In this document: piece after piece, positions 1 to 7,248 of the stretch
Layout of the letters: every line of letters begins with the position of its first letter
Numbering within the stretch: the first letter of the stretch is position 1
DNA from: Gammaproteobacteria bacterium UBA2955
GTDB lineage: Bacteria; Pseudomonadota; Gammaproteobacteria; Pseudomonadales; Azotimanducaceae
Direction of reading: 5' to 3'
NCBI GenBank assembly: GCA_002348825.1
Contig: DEBN01000126.1
Location: 1 to 17,537, forward strand
DNA length: 17,537 bases
The notes under the pieces: generated by a model
Seen by the model: the letters and a program-made list of their open reading frames with translations, nothing else
What the model was told of the DNA's origin: nothing
Databases searched by the model: none
Program-made: the position numbers and the translations under genes

Positions 1-664
1 CGCTCTGCTTTTGTTCTGCGATCGCAAAATCCGTCCGTGCCAGTTGGCCGGAGGAGGAAGTCCGTACGCGCCGCTCCCCCGAGGCCGTTGCGTATCGCTG
101 TAACCGTAACGAAACGGTTCGGGTCGACTTTGGCCATTGCCCCGAGACATATAGTTCGTATTTCTTTTTCACCCTGCGCTCTCTGAACGCGGCTTGCACC
201 TCTGTCAGTATCGAGCGCCGTTTACACAACAACAAACACCCTGAGGTATCACGATCTATGCGATGTGCAAGCTCCAATCTCGGGGCTTGCCTAAGCACGC
301 GAAACAATTCGACGACCCCGTTAGCAATAGAACTGCCTCCGTGCACCGCAAAACCAGAGGGCTTATTCAAAGCGATCAGATCCTCGTCTTCGTAGAGGAT
401 CGCCGCTTCGAGAATTGCTATCGTAGCGTCTGCCATTTGCACAGGCACCTCGGCCTTCACAGTCACTGGCGGTATGCGAATACGATCACCAAGTTGCAAG
501 CGGTAACTAGGCTTTATCCTGCCACCGTTAACGCGCACCTCACCAGAGCGCAATATTTTGTAGAAGCGTTGTCTGGGCAACCCTTTTAGCGAGCGCATAA
601 GGAAGTTATCAATGCGCTGCCCGACATCCTCGGCGTCACTGATGTCTACGTACTCTACCGGCAT
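1..664 (-). CDS. rluC: 23S rRNA pseudouridine synthase RluC, 3' end missing
   Basis: The minus strand is open from an ATG at 664-662 to the left edge, giving 221 residues of a protein usually about 320 long, so roughly the last 100 are outside the window. Residues about 15-65 form an S4 RNA-binding domain (GQRIDNFL, then a stretch matching GEVRVN...RIKP...GDRIRIPP of RluC). The RluA-family catalytic motif HRIDRDTSG is at 134-142, with D137 as the expected nucleophile. The spacing and the sequences LNKPSGFAVHGG (99-110) and KKYELYVSGQW (168-177) fit RluC rather than RluD or RluA. RluC is known to make pseudouridines 955, 2504 and 2580 (E. coli numbering) in 23S rRNA. The gene is divergent from rne, the usual arrangement in gammaproteobacteria. 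Specificity is inferred from similarity and synteny. Confidence 0.93.
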   Translation of the reverse strand, partial: MPVEYVDISDAEDVGQRIDNFLMRSLKGLPRQRFYKILRSGEVRVNGGRIKPSYRLQLGDRIRIPPVTVKAEVPVQMADATIAILEAAILYEDEDLIALNKPSGFAVHGGSSIANGVVELFRVLRQAPRLELAHRIDRDTSGCLLLCKRRSILTEVQAAFRERRVKKKYELYVSGQWPKSTRTVSLRLQRYATASGERRVRTSSSGQLARTDFAIAEQKQS

Positions 665-803
665 CGTTCTACACCCGAGCAAAAAAATTTAATTGTTTGA
701 AGGAGTTAGCAATCACTGTTAGACTTCGCGCGTTTTCGCTAGAACGGCGTCATGAGGACCCAGTGCAATTTGTCTGCAAGAGATCCTCGAAGGCGCTGGC
801 GCT

Positions 804-831
804 ATTGTAGCAGTTAGGGCGTAAATTCTAA
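804..831 (-). promoter_or_regulatory. Possible sigma-70 promoter for rluC
   Basis: On the minus strand a TACAAT hexamer (809-804) lies 16 bases downstream of TTAGAA (831-826). The -10 element is one base off consensus, but the -35 element is weak. It points toward rluC and would give a leader of about 130 bases. This is the best -10-like element I found upstream of rluC, and the assignment remains tentative. Confidence 0.3.
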
Positions 832-1033
832 CTTTCTAGGCAAAATCAGGTTAATAGGAAGCGGCGGTGTCGATGACCCGTGTTTCAACGAGTAATGCGG
901 CACCAAGTGTGCCGGGTAAAGATTAATAGCGAAGTAGCGTAACAGAGAAACCGCTAATGGTGCGTGCCGGTCTAAACGTGATTGGACGCATATGGATGAC
1001 GGCGTAAGAGCATAAAAGGACAATTTAGAAGAC

Positions 1034-1053
1034 GTGGTCTGTTTCTAGACCGC
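1034..1053 (+). promoter_or_regulatory. Stem-loop in rne upstream region (1)
   Basis: GGTCT (1036-1040) pairs with AGACC (1047-1051) around a 6-base loop. The stem can extend outward by a U-G and a G-C pair, to 1034 and 1053. No T-run follows, so it is not a typical terminator. It would lie in the rne leader if transcription starts upstream of it. Confidence 0.4.
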
Positions 1054-1112
1054 CGTTGGGGCGCAAGCGTTAGCTGCTCCCACTAGCCCTGTTGCCTGCC
1101 CTCTTTTTGGTC

Positions 1113-1127
1113 GCGGATCTAATCCGC
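1113..1127 (+). promoter_or_regulatory. Stem-loop in rne upstream region (2)
   Basis: GCGGAT (1113-1118) and ATCCGC (1122-1127) form a perfect 6-bp stem with a 3-base loop. Neither strand continues into a T-run, so an intrinsic terminator is unlikely. An RNA structural element in the rne leader or a protein-binding inverted repeat are both possible. Confidence 0.4.
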
Positions 1128-1274
1128 CGTAGAAAAAAGAATTTGTTAAATCGCTAAGCGTATAGCGTGAGGTTTGTAACGAAACTTTGTGTCTAGGCCT
1201 AGCTTGTACTGGTGCCAAAAGCGCTGGGCAAAACATAAAAGTTTATTGTCGAATCAATAGGCTTTCTTTTCGGT

Positions 1275-1296
1275 CAAGGATAATGATTTGTCCTTG
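1275..1296 (+). promoter_or_regulatory. Nine-bp tetraloop hairpin in rne leader
   Basis: CAAGGATAA (1275-1283) pairs with TTGTCCTTG (1288-1296) through nine consecutive pairs (one U-G) around a UGAU loop. It is the strongest local hairpin upstream of rne and ends 88 bases before the ATG. In E. coli, hairpins in the rne leader bind RNase E and mediate feedback cleavage of its own mRNA. This hairpin is a candidate counterpart, but I cannot show homology to E. coli HP2 or HP3. Confidence 0.5.
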
Positions 1297-1384
1297 GGCT
1301 GTGAATGCTACGACCAGGCGGAGCCTTTCATATCTACTTCGTAAACAAAACCGATGCGCGTCAGTGCATTGGACGGAGTACATT

Positions 1385-4099
1385 ATGAAAAGAATGCTAA
1401 TCAATGCGCGTCAGCCAGAAGAAGTTCGGATAGCGCTGGTCGATGGACAAAAACTCTATGACTTAGACATAGAAAACCGCTCGAGAGAGCAAAAAAAGTC
1501 CAGCATCTATAAAGCGAAAATCACTCGTGTCGAGCAAAGCTTAGAAGCTGCATTCGTTGACTTTGGAGCCGAACGTCACGGCTTCTTGCCACTGAAAGAA
1601 ATAGCTCGCGAATACCAGCAGAAAGGTGGGGATGGAATTCGCGAAGGGACCGAAATAATTGTGCAGGTAGAAAAAGAGGAGCGCGGCAACAAAGGCGCAG
1701 CGCTTACCTCCTATCTGAGTCTGGCCGGCAGATACATGGTTTTGATGCCAAACAACCCGAGGGCTGGAGGCATATCCCGGCGCATTGAAGGTGACGACCG
1801 TGACGAATTAAGAGAGGCGATGGCGCAACTAGAAATTCCAGAGGGGATGGGTGTCATTGTGCGCACCGCCGGAGTCGGTAGAAGCAGTGAAGAACTAAAC
1901 TGGGATTTGTCATACTTACTGCAACTCTGGCAAGCGATAAACACGGCGGCGGCGACCGAGCAGACGCCATCGCTGCTCTACCAAGAAAACAGTGCGGTAC
2001 TCCGCGCCGTTAGGGACAATTTGCGCCCGGATATTGGCGAAGTCCTGATCGAAGGCGAATCAGCGTTCGAAGAGGCTTCGGCATTTATTGCTCAAGTGAT
2101 GCCTAACTACTCTGACAAAGTTAAGGCTTACGATGACCCTATTCCGCTATTCAGTCGTTATCAAATCGAGAGTCAGATTGAAACGGCCTATGAGCATACG
2201 GTTAAGCTCCCATCGGGCGGTAGCATAGTTATTGACCCCACCGAGGCTTTGGTGTCGATTGACATCAACTCCGCACGCGCAACCAAGGGCTCCGATATCG
2301 AAGAAACGGCACTTAATACTAATTTAGAGGCCGCGGATGAAATCGCTCGACAGCTAAAAATCAGAGACATAGGTGGCCTGGTCGTTATCGATTTCATCGA
2401 TATGATGAACAGCAAAAACCAGCGCGCAGTCGAAAACCGGATGCGCAATGCTTTAGAGGCAGATCGAGCACGCATCCAAACCGGACGCATTTCGCGCTTT
2501 GGCTTAATGGAAATGAGCCGGCAACGTCTGCGCCCCTCGCTTGAAGAAATCAGCACGGAACTGTGCCCACGGTGCAACGGCCAAGGCCGAATTCGCGACA
2601 CCCGCTCTCTGGCATTAGCGATCCTGCGGGTTATGGAGGAGGAGTCGCTAAAAGAGCGCAGCGCGGTGATTCGCGTGCAAGTACCCCTCGCTATCGGCGC
2701 GTTCCTACTTAACGAGAAACGCAGCGACCTTGCAGAGATTGAGAAACACAGCAGCACGCATATCGTCATCATTCCGAATTCTAACTTACAGACTCCACAT
2801 TACTTGGTTGAACGACTACGCGACGACCACGTAGAAGAGGAAGGTGAGGTTCCCAGCTATAAGCTCTCAGAGCTGGCAAATCAGGCTGCAGCGCAGGAAA
2901 TACCCGAAGAGACTTCGCTGCCACAGCACCCGCAGGCCGCGGTAAAAGCACAGATCGAACGACCTGAAACTGCACCTATGCCGGCGCCGAAAACAGATAA
3001 ACAGCCGGGGCTTCTAAGCAAGATTTTTAAAAGTTTGTTCTCAGATGAGGTAACCGAGCCAGACAACAAAAAAAGTCGCGAACAAAAAAAATCAACCCGT
3101 TCGAACACCACGCGTAACTCGCGCAGACGCCGCGATGACGGCAATGGCCGCGGGGAAAACAATCATAAGCGTGAACGTAACAACAATCGCTCGGAACAAA
3201 GTCGTGGCGACAACCAAGAGCGTGACCAGAAGCCTAAGATTAAACAGGCTCACGAAGATCGAAAGGGTCCTGGTAAACAAAATACCGGGACGCCGGAACG
3301 CAGCGAGGCCAAGAGTCGCGGCAGGAACAGGTCGACGCGACCGGAACAGCAAGAGGAATTTATTGCCGCATCAGCGGACGAACGACAACCCAGTGCCGAA
3401 GACCTAGCGAAAAGCAAGCGTCAACCAAAACGAGATCGCAGCGCTCCGCGACGCGAGCAAGCGCCATCCGTTCAGACTCAGGCCGACGTTGAGACCGACG
3501 CCAAGCCAGCCGAAAGCGCAGCTAACGCAGACGTTGCAGACTCAGCTCCAGTGCCAAGTGAGGCCGCTGGTATGCCCAATATATCGACCACATCGCCTGT
3601 TAGAGCCGGCAACGACCCAAGAAATCGGGGCGATGAAGTGGCGGCAACGCCCAGCCAGCCAGCTGCACTGAATAGCGATGATGCCGCAGCGTCACAACAA
3701 ACGGCAGCCCCAAAAACAGAGATCTCAGTTGCTGCCGTAGATACGGCGATCGAAGAACCGACGCAACAGTCACCGGAGTCCTCATCGATCAAATCTACAA
3801 CGGATGAAAAAGACGCCGCAATCGAGCCAGAGGCCAGCGACCATGCGGATCTGTTAACCTCAGAAGATACACCCAAAGCTGCCGCCAACACCGGGCAGAT
3901 TGAAGGCGACCAAGCTCCCCCCGCAGCAGCAGATGCCGCTCCGGACGGTGCCGCGGAGAAAAGCGGCCGATCTGAAAACCCCGAGAAAACGATACGCGCT
4001 GCGAACGATCCGCGAGAAGTTCGTCGTCGCGAACGCGAGGCCGAGCTTCGATCCCAAGGGGTAAAAGTACCCAACCAAGATCAAAACGGTAGCGATTAA
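1385..4099 (+). CDS. rne: Ribonuclease E, degradosome scaffold endonuclease
   Basis: A 904-residue protein. I chose ATG 1385 because the protein then begins MKRMLINA, the family N-terminus, and GGAG (1375-1378) sits 6 bases upstream; the frame is open back to 1187 but matches nothing. The N-terminal half has the S1 domain (about 36-119), the catalytic aspartates D293 (SIDINSAR) and D336 (VIDFIDM), and the Zn-link CPRC (C394, C397). All are offset by 10 from E. coli D303, D346, C404 and C407. The C-terminal half looks disordered. It has a short amphipathic stretch [13 protein letters not shown] (541-553) resembling the membrane-targeting helix, an arginine-rich segment from R580 to about 640, and two NDPR motifs (743-746, 874-877). 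RNase E is the main mRNA-decay and rRNA/tRNA-processing endonuclease. The 3' end overlaps convergent murB by 4 bases. Confidence 0.97.
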   Translation: MKRMLINARQPEEVRIALVDGQKLYDLDIENRSREQKKSSIYKAKITRVEQSLEAAFVDFGAERHGFLPLKEIAREYQQKGGDGIREGTEIIVQVEKEERGNKGAALTSYLSLAGRYMVLMPNNPRAGGISRRIEGDDRDELREAMAQLEIPEGMGVIVRTAGVGRSSEELNWDLSYLLQLWQAINTAAATEQTPSLLYQENSAVLRAVRDNLRPDIGEVLIEGESAFEEASAFIAQVMPNYSDKVKAYDDPIPLFSRYQIESQIETAYEHTVKLPSGGSIVIDPTEALVSIDINSARATKGSDIEETALNTNLEAADEIARQLKIRDIGGLVVIDFIDMMNSKNQRAVENRMRNALEADRARIQTGRISRFGLMEMSRQRLRPSLEEISTELCPRCNGQGRIRDTRSLALAILRVMEEESLKERSAVIRVQVPLAIGAFLLNEKRSDLAEIEKHSSTHIVIIPNSNLQTPHYLVERLRDDHVEEEGEVPSYKLSELANQAAAQEIPEETSLPQHPQAAVKAQIERPETAPMPAPKTDKQPGLLSKIFKSLFSDEVTEPDNKKSREQKKSTRSNTTRNSRRRRDDGNGRGENNHKRERNNNRSEQSRGDNQERDQKPKIKQAHEDRKGPGKQNTGTPERSEAKSRGRNRSTRPEQQEEFIAASADERQPSAEDLAKSKRQPKRDRSAPRREQAPSVQTQADVETDAKPAESAANADVADSAPVPSEAAGMPNISTTSPVRAGNDPRNRGDEVAATPSQPAALNSDDAAASQQTAAPKTEISVAAVDTAIEEPTQQSPESSSIKSTTDEKDAAIEPEASDHADLLTSEDTPKAAANTGQIEGDQAPPAAADAAPDGAAEKSGRSENPEKTIRAANDPREVRRREREAELRSQGVKVPNQDQNGSD

Positions 4100-5085
4100 G
4101 ACAATATCGACGGTTCTGTTTCGAGCTGGACAGCAAAAGCCTTCGCGACGCTGGCGCGCACATCAGAGGCAAACTCAAAGATGTGCGCTGCCTCTCTAGC
4201 GCCATGATTTACCAGCACTAGCGGTTGTTTAGGCCAACATCGAACATCTCCAATCTGTTGCTCTTTCCAGCCACACTTGTCAATAAGTTGTGCGGCTGAA
4301 AGTTTGGCACCGGCTTGCGTATGGAAAACCGTCAGGCCCAGCTCTTCGAAATACGCTATTTGTGATTCTTGAATGATTGGATTTTTAAAGAAACTTCCGA
4401 CGTTGGGAAATACCCTGGGGTCAGGCAATTTCGCCGACCGAATAGCAATCACCGCAGCTGCGATCTGCTGCGGAGTCAAATCCGCATGCCCTTGCAGATA
4501 ATCGGCTAGATCCGGGTAGTCGATATTCACCTGCAATGCTGTGGAAAGGTTGAGCCGCACAGCGATAATGATCTCTTCGGGGCTATGCTGAAAACGACTG
4601 CGACGATACGCGAAAGCACACTCATCTCGAGACAACCAAAACACTTTGCCGGCTGCGTCGATCACCTGTACCGCATCAACGACATCGCCAAGTTCAACGC
4701 CATAGGCGCCAATATTCTGTACTGGCGCAGCGCCTACGGTACCCGGAATTAAGGCTAAGTTCTCAATTCCAGACCAGCCCCGCTCTGTGCAGTGAAGCAC
4801 CAATTCGTGCCAGTTTTGGCCCGCACCTACCTCTAGCTGGAGCTCAGCAGCGTACTTCCGAACGACGCGAAGCCTTTCGATTGCCATGACACCCACAACA
4901 CCGCTAACCGTTGGCATAGGCAAAATATTTGAACCTGCGCCTATGACGCGAAAAGGTAAATTACGTTCGCGAGCGAGCTGCTGCGCCATCACAACATCGT
5001 TACTGCATTTAAGAACACAGCCAAATTCCGCAAAACTTTCTAGCCCCATAGTGTTCGGCAGCGCCATATTTCTTATGAGGTTCAT
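4096..5085 (-). CDS. murB: UDP-N-acetylenolpyruvoylglucosamine reductase MurB
   Basis: A 329-residue FAD enzyme (E. coli 342) making UDP-MurNAc for peptidoglycan in the cytoplasm. FAD-site motifs are IGAGSN (48-53) and [10 protein letters not shown] (123-132). Catalytic residues align with E. coli: R161 in AYRRS, S231 in GSFFKNP (proton donor), and E324 in the C-terminal LETEP. The tyrosine-loop layout is that of type I MurB. The ATG at 5085 overlaps the upstream alkB-like stop by one base (TAATG), which suggests translational coupling. M7 (5067) is a possible alternative start, and neither has a strong ribosome binding site of its own. The 3' end shares TTAA with the convergent rne stop, leaving no room for a terminator. 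In Pseudomonas, as I recall, murB likewise lies next to rne. Confidence 0.95.
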   Translation of the reverse strand: MNLIRNMALPNTMGLESFAEFGCVLKCSNDVVMAQQLARERNLPFRVIGAGSNILPMPTVSGVVGVMAIERLRVVRKYAAELQLEVGAGQNWHELVLHCTERGWSGIENLALIPGTVGAAPVQNIGAYGVELGDVVDAVQVIDAAGKVFWLSRDECAFAYRRSRFQHSPEEIIIAVRLNLSTALQVNIDYPDLADYLQGHADLTPQQIAAAVIAIRSAKLPDPRVFPNVGSFFKNPIIQESQIAYFEELGLTVFHTQAGAKLSAAQLIDKCGWKEQQIGDVRCWPKQPLVLVNHGAREAAHIFEFASDVRASVAKAFAVQLETEPSILS

Positions 5086-5627
5086 TACAGATTCAGCAAC
5101 CTAAATGTGAGGTTTATACGCTCCCGAGTAGGACGGGCGGTTTTTGCAAGGCAATGTTTTTGGCGACCGTCGAAAAGCAATAAAGAACCGTGCTCAAGAT
5201 CTATGTGCTGGCGCGAGCCACTCGACTCGGATTCGAAACGAAACCTCCGACGCGCGCCCAGGCTTAGAGAGGCGATATTCCCCGCGCAACCCACTTCGTC
5301 ATCGCGATGCCAACCCATGTAATCCCGACCATCGGCATAGCGGTTGAGCAGTAAAAAATTAAATTGTTGAGAGGCGAATGTCTGGATACGCTCGCGCAGA
5401 GCTGCCAACTCGCTCGGCCAACCCTCCGCTGGGTGGTCGATACCGGTATAGCGATAATTGAGACCTCGATCCCCGCACCAAGCCAAGCGCCGCGGGGCCA
5501 TAACATCGCGGCCAAAAATACGGAATGATTCTTGGCGCCATGATACGTTACCTGCCTCACAGAGCCAGCGCAGCCAGTCATCGGCTTCTTTGCAGGTTAA
5601 AAAATCTCGCTTATAAAGCACGCTCAA
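5085..5627 (-). CDS. AlkB-family 2-oxoglutarate/Fe(II) dioxygenase
   Basis: A 180-residue protein of the AlkB superfamily, closest in pattern to ALKBH2/3-type proteins. The iron triad is visible: H107 and D109 in GWHRDDE, and H158, which lies 11 residues before RINLTFR exactly as in ALKBH2. R170 and R176 in RINLTFR fit the 2-oxoglutarate-binding arginines. LLNRYADGRDYMGWH (93-107) and SLSLGARRRFRF (120-131) are family signatures. Such enzymes reverse N-alkyl damage (1-methyladenine, 3-methylcytosine) in DNA or RNA; the substrate here is inferred. No ATG is available at the N-terminus. The best starts are TTG (5627) or GTG two codons later (5621), both with weak ribosome binding sites. It overlaps murB by one base and is divergent from the SDR gene. 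Confidence 0.9.
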   Translation of the reverse strand: MSVLYKRDFLTCKEADDWLRWLCEAGNVSWRQESFRIFGRDVMAPRRLAWCGDRGLNYRYTGIDHPAEGWPSELAALRERIQTFASQQFNFLLLNRYADGRDYMGWHRDDEVGCAGNIASLSLGARRRFRFESESSGSRQHIDLEHGSLLLFDGRQKHCLAKTARPTRERINLTFRLLNL

Positions 5628-5690
5628 AAGCCGCAGAACAATAGTCGTAATGTATACTAGCTTGCGCTACGAAACTAACGGGGAAAACCA
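5628..5690. promoter_or_regulatory. Short divergent intergenic region, alkB-like / SDR
   Basis: These 63 bases must hold the 5' signals of both divergent genes. A palindromic GTATAC core (5652-5657) gives a TATACT -10-like hexamer on the plus strand (5653-5658) and TATACA on the minus strand (5656-5651). No good -35 element is visible at 16-18 bases for either. An opposed, mutually exclusive pair of promoters is possible but unproven. Confidence 0.35.
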
Positions 5691-6458
5691 TTGAACATTG
5701 AAGGAAAACTGGCGGTCATCACTGGCGGCGCATCCGGCTTGGGTCGAGCAACCGCGGAAATGATCGTTGCCCATGGCGGCAAGGTTGCAATCCTTGACCT
5801 TAACGAGGACCTAGCAAACGCAACGGCCGAAGAAATTGGTAATGCGTCGGCCTATCAGGTCAACGTCACCGACGAAGCGTCAGTCACCGCAGCCATAGAA
5901 AAAATTCACGCGGATCACGGCGCGATTCATATCAACGTCAACTGCGCGGGCATTGGCGCGGCGGCGCGCACTGTCGGACGCGAGGGCGCGCTGGACATCG
6001 CTAAGTTTAATTTCATCATTCAGGTTAATCTTATTGGCACCTTCTCGGTGTTAAGTAAGTGCGCGGCAATCATGCAAATGAACGAGCCAGAGGGCGAGGC
6101 ATTAGAGCGCGGAGTCGTCATAAATACCGCATCGGTTGCCGCCTTCGACGGCCAGATCGGCCAAGCAGCCTATTCCGCCAGCAAGGCCGGCGTCGCAGGT
6201 ATGACGCTGCCAATCGCACGCGATTTATCGCGTCAAGGTGTACGTATTTGCACCATTGCGCCAGGCATTTTCAATACGCCCATGATGGCCGGCGCACCTG
6301 ATCAGGTACGGGATCCGTTGATCGAAATGGTTCAATATCCGAAGCGACTTGGTTTGCCACCTGAATTCGCGTCCTTGAGCAAACAAATCGTTGAAAACGC
6401 CTATCTGAATGGCGAAACCATACGCCTTGACGGCGGAATCCGCATGGCGCCTAAATAG
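5691..6458 (+). CDS. Short-chain dehydrogenase, HSD10/3-hydroxyacyl-CoA dehydrogenase type
   Basis: A 255-residue classical SDR. The NAD(H)-binding TGGASGLG is at 11-18 and NCAG at 84-87. The catalytic tetrad is N113, S148, Y161 and K165 (YSASK). The C-terminus ([11 protein letters not shown]..., then [14 protein letters not shown]) matches the HSD17B10-like group of type II 3-hydroxyacyl-CoA dehydrogenases, which oxidise 3-hydroxy-2-methylacyl-CoA and related substrates in fatty acid or branched-chain degradation. The exact substrate is inferred. The start is TTG at 5691, with GGGG (5680-5683) 7 bases upstream; an in-frame stop at 5676-5678 rules out an upstream ATG, and the next methionine is inside the dinucleotide fold. 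It is the only plus-strand gene in this cluster and ends 6 bases from convergent kdsB. Confidence 0.9.
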   Translation: MNIEGKLAVITGGASGLGRATAEMIVAHGGKVAILDLNEDLANATAEEIGNASAYQVNVTDEASVTAAIEKIHADHGAIHINVNCAGIGAAARTVGREGALDIAKFNFIIQVNLIGTFSVLSKCAAIMQMNEPEGEALERGVVINTASVAAFDGQIGQAAYSASKAGVAGMTLPIARDLSRQGVRICTIAPGIFNTPMMAGAPDQVRDPLIEMVQYPKRLGLPPEFASLSKQIVENAYLNGETIRLDGGIRMAPK

Positions 6459-6464
6459 TCCTCG

Positions 6465-7244
6465 CTAACCTCCAGCCTCCGACCAGAGCGCTCTTACACG
6501 CTCTAGGTCGGCTGGCGTATCAACGCCGCCAGGAACGCGTTCATCCGCGTCCACAACCAGCAACTCGTATCCTGCCTGCAGCCAGCGCAACTGCTCCAAC
6601 ATTTCCACTTGCTCCAATGAGCTCGGACCCAGTTCAACAAATCGGCGTAGGCCGCTGACTCGGAAAGCGTAAATACCGACATGACGCCGTATTTTTTTAT
6701 CCTGCGAAAATTCAAGCCACGCCCGCTCGGTCATATTTTTCTGCGCGTCGCGAGGATAGGGAATGCTCGCTCTGGAAAAATACATCGCACAGGCCCGATC
6801 ATCCGTTACCACCTTAACCACATTTGGATCCAAAAAGTCGGCTAACGTTTCGAGAGGCTCAGCAACGGTTGCCATCTGCAGATCGCGGGCGCTGCGCATG
6901 CTATCGATCAAACGATCGATAATGGCAACGGGAATCAACGGCTCGTCTCCTTGAACATTCACGACAATATCTTCATCTGCCCATTCTTTTATGCGGGCAA
7001 CTTCCATGCTCCTATCCGAGCCCGACGAATGCGCCTCGTCGGTGCTGACCGCCTCAAACCCGGCAGCCTGCACCGCGTGCGCAACCTTCAGGTCATCCAC
7101 AGCCACCATGACATCATCGGCGATTGACGCGGTCGCTCTCTCTGCGACGCGCACAACCATTGGCCGCCCAGCGATATCCGCCAAAGGCTTTCCTGGCAAT
7201 CGGGTGGAGGCATATCGCGCCGGAATTACAACGTGAACCAACAT
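6465..7244 (-). CDS. kdsB: 3-deoxy-manno-octulosonate cytidylyltransferase (CMP-Kdo synthetase)
   Basis: A 259-residue protein (E. coli 248). It activates Kdo with CTP to CMP-Kdo, the donor for the LPS inner core, in the cytoplasm. Motifs are PARYASTRLPGKPL (8-21, nucleotide-binding loop), QGDEP (98-102), YFSRASIPYPRD (155-166), RHVGIYAFR (187-195) and GVDTPADLERVR (240-251), all as in KdsB. It starts at ATG 7244, four bases after the stop of the msbA-lpxK ORF, and probably belongs to the same transcript. Around my recollection of the Pseudomonas locus, the small Trm112-like (ycaR) gene between lpxK and kdsB is absent here, since only 4 bases separate them. It converges on the SDR gene with a 6-base gap. 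Confidence 0.96.
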   Translation of the reverse strand: MLVHVVIPARYASTRLPGKPLADIAGRPMVVRVAERATASIADDVMVAVDDLKVAHAVQAAGFEAVSTDEAHSSGSDRSMEVARIKEWADEDIVVNVQGDEPLIPVAIIDRLIDSMRSARDLQMATVAEPLETLADFLDPNVVKVVTDDRACAMYFSRASIPYPRDAQKNMTERAWLEFSQDKKIRRHVGIYAFRVSGLRRFVELGPSSLEQVEMLEQLRWLQAGYELLVVDADERVPGGVDTPADLERVRALWSEAGG

Positions 7245-7248
7245 ACGA

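Larger units (their letters stand above)
665..1384. other. Long divergent intergenic region between rluC and rne
   Basis: These 720 bases hold no convincing gene. The two minus-strand ORFs here (about 63 and 69 codons) have no recognisable family and no good ribosome binding site. The rne reading frame can be extended upstream to 1187, but that extension matches nothing in RNase E. The part nearer rne (about 1030-1300) carries three small inverted repeats listed separately, plus a 10-base palindrome CTAGGCCTAG at 1193-1202 and a weaker repeat CGCTA/TAGCG at 1152-1167. The region is long enough to contain an rne leader like the 361-base autoregulatory leader known in E. coli, but I could not fix a transcription start. 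Confidence 0.6.

Noticed and set aside
1113..1127. Intrinsic terminator at the GCGGAT/ATCCGC hairpin
   Set aside because: Neither strand has a T-run after the stem.
814..1236. Two minus-strand ORFs of 69 and 63 codons between rluC and rne
   Set aside because: No recognisable family, poor or TTG starts without ribosome binding sites, and they lie in the probable rne promoter/leader.
1187..1384. 66-codon N-terminal extension of RNase E
   Set aside because: RNase E begins MKRMLINA at 1385, with a good GGAG six bases upstream; the extension matches nothing in the family.
3478..4074. 198-codon ORF antisense to the rne tail (and a 194-codon one at 2188-2772)
   Set aside because: Low-complexity Ser/Ala/Arg-rich mirror of the rne coding sequence; codon structure belongs to rne.
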